A DNA stretch of 8,047 nucleotides from Actinomycetes bacterium. GTDB taxonomy: Bacteria > Actinomycetota > Thermoleophilia > BMS3ABIN01. A program made the translations under genes and the position numbers. The DNA lies in the NCBI GenBank assembly GCA_021790075.1, contig JAJYIN010000091.1, positions 1-8,047 of the forward strand. The letters are read 5' to 3'. The notes under the pieces are model-generated. The model had not been told where the DNA came from and did no database searches. It saw only the letters and a list, made by a program, of their open reading frames with translations. Below, one piece after another: positions 1 through 6,342 of the stretch (position 1 is its first letter; every line of letters begins with the position of its first letter).

Positions 1-1
1 C

Positions 2-904
2 GATCTCGCCCCCGCCATCGGCGTCGCCACCGCCATGGGCATGGCCCTGGCGGCGATGCAGTCGCCGGCCGCCGGCTATGACGATCTGAAAAAGGATCTG
101 GACGCGGCAGCCCGGGGCCTTTTCGAGACCCGGCCTACGGCTTACAACCTCGGCTGGGCCCTGGAGCAGATGAAAATGATCTACGGCCAGCCCGGCGACC
201 CGGATGACATCCGCCGGCGGCTCAAGCAGCGCTCCCAGGAGATCCTCGATGAGGACGTGGCCATGTGCGTCGCCATGGGCGAGCACGCGGCGCCGCTCTT
301 TCCCAAGGGAGCCCGCATCCTCACACATTGCAATGCCGGCGCGCTGGCGACGGCCGGTTACGGGACGGCGCTGGGGGTCATCCGCTCCGTATTCAGGCGA
401 GACCCCACCATCATGGTCTACGCCGACGAGACCCGGCCGTTCCTGCAGGGCGCCCGCCTGACGGCGTGGGAACTCCAGCAGGAAGGCATCCCCTGCCGCC
501 TGATCACCGATAACATGTCGGGTTACTTCTTCCGGAAGGGGGAAATCGACGCGGTGGTGGTCGGCTCGGACCGCATCGCCGCCAACGGCGACGTCGCCAA
601 CAAGATCGGCACCTATACGGTTTCTGTGCTGGCCAGGGCGCACGGCGTCCCCTTCTATGTGGCCGCCCCCACCTCGACGGTCGACCTGAGCATCCCCACC
701 GGGGACCAGATACCGATCGAGGAACGGGATCCGGCTGAGGTCACCCATTTCCACGGCAGCCAGTGCGCGCCCACCGGCATCAGTGTGTGCAACCCGGCTT
801 TTGACGTGACGCCTCATGGGAACGTCACCGCGATCATCACCGAGGTGGGGGTGCACCGGGAACCGTACACGGAAAGCCTGGCGCAGGCGAAGAAAGGCAA
901 GTAA
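2..904 (+). CDS. mtnA: S-methyl-5-thioribose-1-phosphate isomerase, 5'-truncated by the window
   Basis: Cytosolic isomerase of the methionine salvage pathway that converts methylthioribose-1-phosphate to methylthioribulose-1-phosphate; member of the eIF2B-alpha/MtnA fold family. The reading frame is open from base 2 (DLAPAIGV...), so the true start lies upstream and roughly 40-50 residues are missing compared with the usual ~340-350. Visible family blocks are RPTAYNLGWALEQM, THCNAGALAT with the catalytic Cys codon at 329-331, YADETRPFLQGARLTAWEL, VVVGSDRIAANGD with the catalytic Asp codon at 569-571, NKIGTYTVS, and ITEVGV near the C-terminus. An ATG at 35 is internal to the conserved fold and is not the start. 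The stop touches the next gene's start, implying an operon and translational coupling. Oddity: the block normally reading RGAPAIG begins D-L instead of R-G. A related sugar-phosphate isomerase activity is possible, but the remaining motifs favour MtnA. Confidence 0.93.
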   Translation, partial: DLAPAIGVATAMGMALAAMQSPAAGYDDLKKDLDAAARGLFETRPTAYNLGWALEQMKMIYGQPGDPDDIRRRLKQRSQEILDEDVAMCVAMGEHAAPLFPKGARILTHCNAGALATAGYGTALGVIRSVFRRDPTIMVYADETRPFLQGARLTAWELQQEGIPCRLITDNMSGYFFRKGEIDAVVVGSDRIAANGDVANKIGTYTVSVLARAHGVPFYVAAPTSTVDLSIPTGDQIPIEERDPAEVTHFHGSQCAPTGISVCNPAFDVTPHGNVTAIITEVGVHREPYTESLAQAKKGK

Positions 905-2020
905 GTGAAAGCAATGGTACTGGCAGCAGGTCTGGGCACCCGCCTGAGGCCGTTGACGGGCTCCATCTCCAAGCCGATGGCGCCGATCGTCAACCGGCCC
1001 GTCATGTACCATATCCTCCGCCTGGTCAAAGAGCACGGGTACGATGAAGCGGTCGCCAACCTGCATTACCATCCCCACGCCATCACCAATTACTTCGGCC
1101 GGGGCCAGCGGATCGGCATCGAGCTGCGCTATTCGCTGGAGCCGGAACTGATGGGGACCGCCGGGGGCGTCAAGGCGATGCAGCGCTTTCTGGGCGACGG
1201 CACTTTCCTGGTCATCAGCGGCGACGCCCTCACCGACCTCGACCTGACCAAACTGCTCAGGCGGCACCGGGAAGCAGGCGGCATCGCCAGCCTGGCGCTC
1301 AAGAAAGTGGACGAGCCCAGCCATTTCGGCGTGGTCATCCGTGACCAGACCAACCGCATCATGGGGTTTCAGGAGAAGCCGGCGGCGGGAGAGGAGCTCA
1401 GCAACCTCTGTAACTGCGGCATCTATATCTTCGAGCCGGCCGTGCTCGACTACATCCCCCGGGATGCTTTCTACGACTTCGGCAAGCAGATGTTCCCCGA
1501 CCTGATCGCCAGGAACATCCCCTTTTACGGCTTCGAGATCGACGGCTACTGGAACGACGTGGGCAGCCTCGCCCAGTACCGCATCGGCAACTTCGACGCC
1601 CTCACCGGCAAGGTCAAGGTGGAGATACCCGGCAAGGAGCGCCGGCCGGGAATCTGGGTAGGCGAGGGCACCCGCATCTCCCGGAGCGCCACCCTCAAGC
1701 CCCCCATCCTGCTGGGGGACCACTGCCGCGTCGGCGAGAACGTGACCCTGACCGGCCCGCTGGTGATCGGCGACCACAGCGTCATCGAGAAGGGCGCTTC
1801 GCTGGCGGGTGTCATCAAGTGGCGCGCGGCGCAGACCGGAGCGGGCGCAAAAGTGCTGGGAGGCATCATCGGCCGGGGCGCCTACATCCGCGACGACTGC
1901 CGGATCGGCGACCGCGCCGTGGTGGGCGACCGTTGCGTCATCGGCGCCGGCAGCGTGCTGGACCCGGCAGTGAAGCTGGAGCCCTTCACCGTCATCGAGG
2001 CCGACAGCCACGTGCAGTAA
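905..2020 (+). CDS. Sugar-1-phosphate nucleotidyltransferase with C-terminal beta-helix (mannose-1-phosphate guanylyltransferase / glucose-1-phosphate nucleotidyltransferase-like)
   Basis: A 371-residue NDP-sugar pyrophosphorylase that makes an activated sugar from NTP and a sugar-1-phosphate in the cytosol, feeding glycan or exopolysaccharide synthesis. The N-terminal nucleotidyltransferase domain (about 1-235) shows the signature LAAGLGTRLRPLT (residues 6-18), SKP (22-24), GTAGGVK (84-90), the metal-binding Asp in SGDALTD (D107), EKP (157-159) and YWNDVG with the second metal Asp (D218). Residues about 250-365 are hexapeptide repeats (VGEGTRI, LGDHCRVGENV, IGDHSVIEKGA, IGRGAYIRDDCRIGDRAVVGDRCVIGAGS) typical of a left-handed beta-helix. 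The start is GTG directly after the mtnA stop, with AAAGG at 893-897 as ribosome binding site. Length fits the short GCD1/RfbA-like type without a fused phosphomannomutase domain. Base and sugar specificity (GDP-mannose versus dTDP- or UDP-glucose) cannot be read from the sequence. Confidence 0.9.
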   Translation: MKAMVLAAGLGTRLRPLTGSISKPMAPIVNRPVMYHILRLVKEHGYDEAVANLHYHPHAITNYFGRGQRIGIELRYSLEPELMGTAGGVKAMQRFLGDGTFLVISGDALTDLDLTKLLRRHREAGGIASLALKKVDEPSHFGVVIRDQTNRIMGFQEKPAAGEELSNLCNCGIYIFEPAVLDYIPRDAFYDFGKQMFPDLIARNIPFYGFEIDGYWNDVGSLAQYRIGNFDALTGKVKVEIPGKERRPGIWVGEGTRISRSATLKPPILLGDHCRVGENVTLTGPLVIGDHSVIEKGASLAGVIKWRAAQTGAGAKVLGGIIGRGAYIRDDCRIGDRAVVGDRCVIGAGSVLDPAVKLEPFTVIEADSHVQ

Positions 2021-2031
2021 GCAGGAAGCAG

Positions 2032-2054
2032 GGCGCCAGGCACGGTGTCATTCC
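2032..2054. repeat. Possible fragment of a dispersed palindromic repeat in an 87-base gap
   Basis: The gap between the nucleotidyltransferase and comF holds GGCGCC followed by AGGCACGGTGTCATTCC. The GCC-A-GGC core is an imperfect palindrome. This resembles, from memory, the GTGCCTGGCAC-type motif that recurs between genes in several GC-rich bacteria. Only one copy is in the window, so repetition cannot be shown here. Just downstream, CAGGC (2054-2058) and GCCTG (2069-2073) could form a short stem with a 10-base loop, but no T tract follows, so it is not a convincing terminator. Confidence 0.22.
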
Positions 2055-2107
2055 AGGCTTGCATTTGCGCCTGTTCTGTCATAGATTTCCCGCACTGACA
2101 ATCTCCT

Positions 2108-2947
2108 GTGGAAGTGGACGCCGTGGCCGATGGCAACCTGACGATCGGGGATGACAAGTTCCCGGCCGGCAAACCCCAGATTCGAGCCCCTCACCCGGGG
2201 CCGTTTGACGATTTCCTGTCGCTGTTCTTCCCCCTGCGCTGCGTCCACTGCGGCAGTCCCGGCGCCTGGCTTTGCCCCGGCTGCCTGGCCGCGCTGGAGC
2301 CGATCGGACCTGATCGTTGCCGCCGCTGCGGGAGGCCCGCCTCCCGCAATCTACCCGGCGCTCACAACCAGCCACGCCCCCATGCCCGGCCGGCCTCCAG
2401 CGAATCAACCGGCTGCCGTGAATGCCGGGGCCGCCGGCTGCCCTTTTCCAGCGCCCGGGCGGCGTTCCGTTACAGCGGCCCGGCCCGTAGCCTCGTGCAT
2501 GCCCTCAAATACTCCGGCCAGCGCCGCCTGGCCCGCTTCATGGCCGCCATCTCCGCCGACCTTTCCGGTTTGACTCGCGGCACTCGAGAGGTTACGCTAA
2601 CTCATGTGCCCCAGCACCGCTCAAAGCTGCTTGCCCGCGGGTATAACCACGCGGAACTTTACGCCCAGGCAGTCTCCCGGTGCCTTGACCTGCCGCTGGA
2701 GAACCTCCTCACCAAGCGCCATCCCACGCCCGCCCAGAACCGGCTTAATTTTCATGAGCGGAGGAAGAATCTTAGTGAGAGCATATCCTTGCGCCGGGAC
2801 GCAAAGGCGACTCGCCGGGTGATCCTGATCGATGATGTCTATACCACCGGCTCGACGGCGGCGGAATGTGCGGAAGTGTTGCGGGAAGGGATGGGGATCA
2901 CGGTAGAGGTTTGGACTTTCGCCCGCACAGTAAAAGAAAAGGAATAG
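2108..2947 (+). CDS. comF: ComF family protein (zinc ribbon plus phosphoribosyltransferase domain)
   Basis: A 279-residue ComF/GntX-type protein, linked in naturally competent bacteria to handling of incoming single-stranded DNA; its biochemical substrate is unsettled. The N-terminal cysteine region has C45-x2-C48, C56-x2-C59, C71-x2-C74 and C103-x2-C106, consistent with zinc binding. The type I phosphoribosyltransferase domain carries VPQHRSKLLARGYNHAE, the ComF-typical HPTPAQNRLNFHERRKNL and the PRPP-binding loop VILIDDVYTTGST (residues 238-250). The most upstream start is GTG 2108, three codons after an in-frame TGA at 2096. GTG 2114 and GTG 2123 also fit, and 2123 has GGAAG (2110-2114) eight bases upstream. 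There is no canonical start closer to the first Cys, so about 30 poorly conserved residues precede the fold. The spacing between the third and fourth Cys pairs (28 residues) is longer than I expect for the family. It lies directly upstream of hpf and secA, a known conserved order. Confidence 0.88.
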   Translation: MEVDAVADGNLTIGDDKFPAGKPQIRAPHPGPFDDFLSLFFPLRCVHCGSPGAWLCPGCLAALEPIGPDRCRRCGRPASRNLPGAHNQPRPHARPASSESTGCRECRGRRLPFSSARAAFRYSGPARSLVHALKYSGQRRLARFMAAISADLSGLTRGTREVTLTHVPQHRSKLLARGYNHAELYAQAVSRCLDLPLENLLTKRHPTPAQNRLNFHERRKNLSESISLRRDAKATRRVILIDDVYTTGSTAAECAEVLREGMGITVEVWTFARTVKEKE

Positions 2948-2992
2948 GCTCAGGCGCCGATATTTCCGAAGGGTAATCCAAGTGAAACCAAG

Positions 2993-3001
2993 AGGTGGAG
3001 G
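2993..3001 (+). promoter_or_regulatory. Strong ribosome binding site for hpf
   Basis: AGGTGGAGG lies six bases before ATG 3008 and is a near-complete anti-16S match. It is the strongest such site in the window and fixes the hpf start. It suggests high translation, in keeping with an abundant ribosome-associated protein. Confidence 0.8.
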
Positions 3002-3007
3002 AATCGA

Positions 3008-3574
3008 ATGAATCTACAGCTGAAGGGCAGAAATATCACTATCACCGAAGCGCTCCGCTCCTACGTGGACGAGAAGCTGGCCAAGCTGGGCAAACACCTA
3101 AACAGCGCCAGCACGATGGAAGTGGAGCTTTTTTGCGAGAAGAACCCCAGCATAGCCGACAACCAGGTGGCTGAGGTCACGGTCTTCACGAAGGGTCCGG
3201 TGCTGCGGGCCAAGGGGGCCTCGACTGACATGTATGCGTCCATCGACTTGGTGGCCGACAAGCTGAGCCGCCAGGTGAAGAAATACCGCAGCAAGCTGGT
3301 GAGCCACAATTCGCACGTGCGCGGCAGCCTGCCGCCGGAGCCGGCCGAAGTGGAGATGGCCCTGGCGCTGGAGGAAGAGGAGGAGATCACGGAGGGTCCC
3401 ACGATCGTGAAGACCAAGCAGTTCAACATCAAGCCGATGTCGCCGGAGGAAGCGGCTCTGCAGATGGAGATGGTGGGTCACGATTTCTTCGTCTTCCGCA
3501 ACTCCGAAACCAACGACACCAATGTAATCTACCGCCGCCGCGACGGCGATTACGGGCTGATCGAGCCCATCTAG
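3008..3574 (+). CDS. hpf: Long-form ribosome hibernation promoting factor
   Basis: A 188-residue ribosome-associated factor. In the long-HPF family the N-terminal domain occupies the decoding region of an idle 30S subunit, and the C-terminal domain dimerises to pair two ribosomes into an inactive 100S particle during stationary phase or stress. Residues 1-100 form the S30AE/YfiA domain (MNLQLKGRNITITEALRSYV, basic segment KLSRQVKKYRSKL). Residues 101-133 are a low-complexity acidic linker (EEEEE at 122-126). Residues 134-188 match the HPF C-terminal domain (KTKQFNIKPMSPEEAALQME, GHDFFVFRN, YRRRDGDYGLIEP). Length is typical of the long form found in most Gram-positive bacteria and rules out the short gammaproteobacterial type. 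It sits 60 bases after comF with a very good ribosome binding site. The 125-base gap to secA holds an unusual palindrome cluster. Confidence 0.96.
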   Translation: MNLQLKGRNITITEALRSYVDEKLAKLGKHLNSASTMEVELFCEKNPSIADNQVAEVTVFTKGPVLRAKGASTDMYASIDLVADKLSRQVKKYRSKLVSHNSHVRGSLPPEPAEVEMALALEEEEEITEGPTIVKTKQFNIKPMSPEEAALQMEMVGHDFFVFRNSETNDTNVIYRRRDGDYGLIEPI

Positions 3575-3579
3575 TTCAG

Positions 3580-3593
3580 GAACGTGTGTTTCC
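3580..3593. promoter_or_regulatory. LexA-box-like palindrome, copy 1
   Basis: GAACGTGTGTTTCC fits the Bacillus-type SOS box GAAC-RNRY-GTTYC at every consensus position after the leading C, which is G here. It starts six bases after the hpf stop. It lies about 90 bases upstream of the likely secA -10 element, farther than a classical LexA repressor site, so binding by LexA is only an inference from the match. Confidence 0.3.
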
Positions 3594-3616
3594 ATCGTTT
3601 CCAATTCTGGAACCGG

Positions 3617-3630
3617 GAACGTACGTTTCC
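3617..3630. promoter_or_regulatory. LexA-box-like palindrome, copy 2
   Basis: GAACGTACGTTTCC also fits GAAC-RNRY-GTTYC, and contains the perfect 10-base palindrome AACGTACGTT. Its spacing to copy 1 is 37 bases, about three and a half helical turns. Two full matches so close together are unlikely by chance in GC-rich DNA, but both sit inside the same direct repeat, so they may reflect one duplication rather than independent selection. Confidence 0.32.
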
Positions 3631-3679
3631 ATCATTGCCAATCTGCATGGGCCCCATTCTCACTGCCCCAATCCCACTT

Positions 3680-3693
3680 TGCTAAAATAATAT
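3680..3693 (+). promoter_or_regulatory. Likely secA promoter (-10 region) very close to the start codon
   Basis: The sequence TGCTAAAAT (3680-3688) is an extended -10 (TG-N-TAAAAT, five of six to TATAAT), and an overlapping TAATAT at 3688-3693 is a second candidate. It is the only AT-rich island in the gap. No good -35 is visible about 17 bases upstream, which an extended -10 can tolerate. Transcription would begin near 3695-3700, leaving zero to five bases before the secA ATG. Confidence 0.5.
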
Positions 3694-3699
3694 CTGGAA

Positions 3700-6288
3700 A
3701 TGGCTAATTTATTCGACAAGTTCCTTCGCGCCGGCGAAGGTAAAAAACTGAAACAGCTCCAGGAACAGGTGGACTCCGTGTCCGCCTTCGAGGACGGCAT
3801 GCAGGCCCTGAGCGACAACCAGCTCAGGGCCAAGACCACCGAGTTCAGGGAGCGCCTGGCCGCGGGCGAGACCCTCGACGACCTCATGCCCGAGGTCTTC
3901 GCCGCCGTGCGCGAGGCCAGCCGCCGCGTCACCGGCATGCGCCATTTCGACGTCCAGGTGATGGGCGGCATCGTGCTGCACCAGGGCCGGATCGCCGAGA
4001 TGAAGACTGGTGAGGGAAAGACCCTGGTCGCGACCCTGCCCGTCTACCTGAACGCCCTCGGCGGCGAGCAGGTCCATGTGGTCACCGTCAACGACTACCT
4101 GGCCCGCCGCGACGCCGAGTGGATGGGCAGCATCTACAACTTCATGGGCCTCTCGGTCGGCGTGCTGCGCAACATGATGCCGAATGACGAGCGCCGCGCG
4201 GCCTACGCCTGCGACATCGTCTACGGCACCAACTCCGAGTTCGGCTTCGACTATCTGCGCGACAACATGGCGCTGCACATAAACGACCGCGTCCAGCGGA
4301 GCCACAGCTATGCCATCGTGGACGAGGTGGACAGCATCCTCATCGACGAGGCGCGCACGCCGCTGATCATATCCGGAGCGCCGGAAGAGGCCGCCGCCAC
4401 TTATTATAAGTTCGCCGCCATCGTTCCCCTGCTCCGGGAAGAGGAAGATTTCGAGGTGGATGAAAAGCACCGGACAGTTTCGGCCACCGAATCAGGCGTC
4501 GCCAAAGTGGAGAAGCAGCTGGGTATCGAGAACCTTTATGAAGCAAAGAACGGCCAGCTGGTCAACCACCTGATCCAGGCGCTCCGCGCCCATACCCTCT
4601 TCCAGAAGGACGTCCAGTACGTCGTCAAGGACGGCGAGGTGCTGATTGTCGACGAGTTCACCGGCCGCATCATGGAGGGCCGCCGCTATTCCGAGGGCCT
4701 CCACCAGGCCATTGAAGCCAAGGAGCGGGTCCGGATACGGGAAGAAAACCAGACCCTGGCCACTATCACCCTGCAGAATTATTTCCGCATGTATGAGAAG
4801 CTGGCGGGCATGACCGGCACGGCGGCCACCGAGGCCGACGAGTTCCACCACATTTACAAGCTGGAAGTCGTCTCCATCCCCACCAACCAGCCGATGATCC
4901 GCGACGACCGCAACGATTTCATCTACAAGACCAAGAAGGGCAAATTCGACGCCGCCCTCAAGGACATCATCGAGTGCAACAAGAAAGGCCAGCCGGTGCT
5001 GGTGGGCACCATCTCCATCGAAACCAGCGAGGAGCTCAGCTCCAAGCTCACCCGCAACGGCGTCAAGCACAACGTGCTGAACGCCAAGCATCACGAGAAG
5101 GAAGCCGAGATCATCAAGGATGCCGGCCAGAAGGGCGCGGTCACCATCGCCACCAACATGGCCGGCCGCGGCGTCGACATCAAGCTGGGCGACGGCGTCA
5201 CCGAACTGGGCGGCCTCTACGTGCTGGGCACTGAACGGCATGAGAGCCGCCGCATCGACAACCAGCTCCGCGGCCGCAGCGGCCGCCAGGGCGACCCGGG
5301 CGCTTCGCGCTTTTACCTGTCGGCCGAGGACGACCTCATCCGCCTGTTCGCAGGCGACCGCATCTACAACATCCTCGACAAGCTCGCCCCCGACGACACG
5401 GTCCCCATCGAGCACAAGATGCTCTCCAAGACCGTCGAGAACGCGCAGAAGAAAGTCGAGGACCAGAACTTCCAGATGCGCAAACGGGTGCTCGAGTACG
5501 ACGACGTCATGAACAAGCAGCGCGAGGTCATTTACGAGCAGCGCACCAAGATCCTGGAGGGCGACGACATCAGCGAGGACACCCGCGAGATCATCGACGA
5601 CGTACTCGAGGGGCAGGCCCTGCTCTACACCGACAAGGACGCTTTCCCGGAAGACTGGGACTGGGACGGCCTCTTCGCCGCGCTCAGGGGCATCTACGAT
5701 GTCACTTTCAGCCCGGACGGCATCGACATCGAGGACACCACCCAGGAGGAACTGGTGGAGATGGTCCTCGAGGATGCCCATGCCTTGTATGACCAGAGGG
5801 AAAAGGATTTCACCGCCGACCACATGCGCCAGCTGGAGCGGCTGGTGATGCTGGGCGTCATCGACAACCGCTGGCGCGAGCACCTGTACGACATGGACTA
5901 CCTGCGGGAAGGCATCCACTGGCGCGGCCTCTCCCAGAAAGACCCCCTGGCGGAGTACAAGACCGAGGGGTACAACATGTTCCAGGAGCTGCTGGGCTCC
6001 ATCAAGGAAGATTTCACGCGCACCATCTTCCACATGAAGCGGGTGCCCCAGGAAGAGATGCCCGCCCAGCGGGAAGAGGATCTACAGTACACCTATAACG
6101 ACGGCTACACGCCGGCGCCACTCGGCCAGGCGGCCCCTCAGGCCGGCGCCGCTGCGGCCGCTGGAGCCGGCGCCGAAGCCGCTGCGGCCACCGCCACCGT
6201 CACCACCATGCACTCCAGCAAGGTAGGGCGCAACGACCCCTGCCCGTGCGGCTCGGGCAAGAAGTACAAGAAATGCTGCGGGACCTGA
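3700..6288 (+). CDS. secA: Preprotein translocase subunit SecA
   Basis: An 862-residue cytosolic and membrane-peripheral ATPase that drives unfolded preproteins through the SecYEG channel. Length falls between Bacillus (about 841) and E. coli (about 901). Visible parts: Walker A TGEGKT (residues 103-108); VTVNDYLARRDAEWM; YGTNSEFGFDYLRDNM; Walker B with VDEVDSILIDEARTPLI (D208/E209 onward); the preprotein cross-linking region; the second helicase motif set GTISIETSE, TNMAGRGVDIKLG and RIDNQLRGRSGRQGDPG; and the helical wing and scaffold with NRWREHLYDMDYLREGI. Residues about 807-838 are an Ala/Gly-rich linker, followed by the C-terminal SEC-C zinc motif C848-P-C850-G-S-G ... C859-C860, usually used for SecB or lipid contact. 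ATG 3700 is preceded only by a weak CTGGA. Its promoter is almost on the start codon. No prfB follows, unlike the usual Gram-positive order; the next gene is convergent. Confidence 0.98.
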   Translation: MANLFDKFLRAGEGKKLKQLQEQVDSVSAFEDGMQALSDNQLRAKTTEFRERLAAGETLDDLMPEVFAAVREASRRVTGMRHFDVQVMGGIVLHQGRIAEMKTGEGKTLVATLPVYLNALGGEQVHVVTVNDYLARRDAEWMGSIYNFMGLSVGVLRNMMPNDERRAAYACDIVYGTNSEFGFDYLRDNMALHINDRVQRSHSYAIVDEVDSILIDEARTPLIISGAPEEAAATYYKFAAIVPLLREEEDFEVDEKHRTVSATESGVAKVEKQLGIENLYEAKNGQLVNHLIQALRAHTLFQKDVQYVVKDGEVLIVDEFTGRIMEGRRYSEGLHQAIEAKERVRIREENQTLATITLQNYFRMYEKLAGMTGTAATEADEFHHIYKLEVVSIPTNQPMIRDDRNDFIYKTKKGKFDAALKDIIECNKKGQPVLVGTISIETSEELSSKLTRNGVKHNVLNAKHHEKEAEIIKDAGQKGAVTIATNMAGRGVDIKLGDGVTELGGLYVLGTERHESRRIDNQLRGRSGRQGDPGASRFYLSAEDDLIRLFAGDRIYNILDKLAPDDTVPIEHKMLSKTVENAQKKVEDQNFQMRKRVLEYDDVMNKQREVIYEQRTKILEGDDISEDTREIIDDVLEGQALLYTDKDAFPEDWDWDGLFAALRGIYDVTFSPDGIDIEDTTQEELVEMVLEDAHALYDQREKDFTADHMRQLERLVMLGVIDNRWREHLYDMDYLREGIHWRGLSQKDPLAEYKTEGYNMFQELLGSIKEDFTRTIFHMKRVPQEEMPAQREEDLQYTYNDGYTPAPLGQAAPQAGAAAAAGAGAEAAAATATVTTMHSSKVGRNDPCPCGSGKKYKKCCGT

Positions 6289-6295
6289 TGGCCGA

Positions 6296-6324
6296 GGCGG
6301 GGCAAGCCGCTCGTTTACCGCCCC
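6296..6324. terminator. Possible weak bidirectional terminator between convergent secA and GT87 genes
   Basis: In the 54-base convergent gap, GGGGC (6299-6303) can pair with GCCCC (6320-6324) across a 16-base loop. A competing stem pairs GCGG (6297-6300) with CCGC (6307-6310). Only a short TTAT follows on the plus strand and no T tract appears on the minus side, so intrinsic termination is uncertain. The position is where a shared terminator would be expected. Confidence 0.3.
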
Positions 6325-6342
6325 TTATCCCGTCGGTGAAAT

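Larger units (their letters stand above)
3579..3642. repeat. Palindrome cluster and 27-base imperfect direct repeat between hpf and secA
   Basis: Two 27-base units (3579-3605 and 3616-3642) match at 23 of 27 positions by hand alignment, offset by 37 bases. Within them the element GGAAC (call it A) and its partner GTTTCC (A') occur six times: A 3579-3583, A' 3588-3593, A' 3597-3602, A 3609-3613, A 3616-3620, A' 3625-3630. The order A-A'-A'-A-A-A' allows three side-by-side inverted-repeat pairs with spacers of 4, 6 and 4 bases. The middle pair forms a perfect TTCCA/TGGAA stem with an ATTC loop. No T tract follows, so a simple terminator is unlikely. It could be a protein operator array, a folded RNA leader, or a copy of a dispersed intergenic repeat. 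Confidence 0.75.

Noticed and set aside
2054..2073. CAGGC/GCCTG hairpin as a terminator of the nucleotidyltransferase gene
   Set aside because: Only five base pairs with a 10-base loop and no following T tract.
3647..3657. ATGGG-C-CCCAT palindrome before secA
   Set aside because: Five-base arms with a one-base centre cannot form a hairpin, and it matches no operator that I know. Likely chance.
3709..4470. 253-codon minus-strand frame within secA
   Set aside because: Antisense shadow with no start signal; the sense strand encodes the SecA Walker motifs here.
4492..6033. 513-codon open frame antisense to secA
   Set aside because: It is a mirror of secA codon bias in GC-rich DNA: highly repetitive Leu/Val/Asp composition, no recognisable domain, and it lies entirely within a certain gene.
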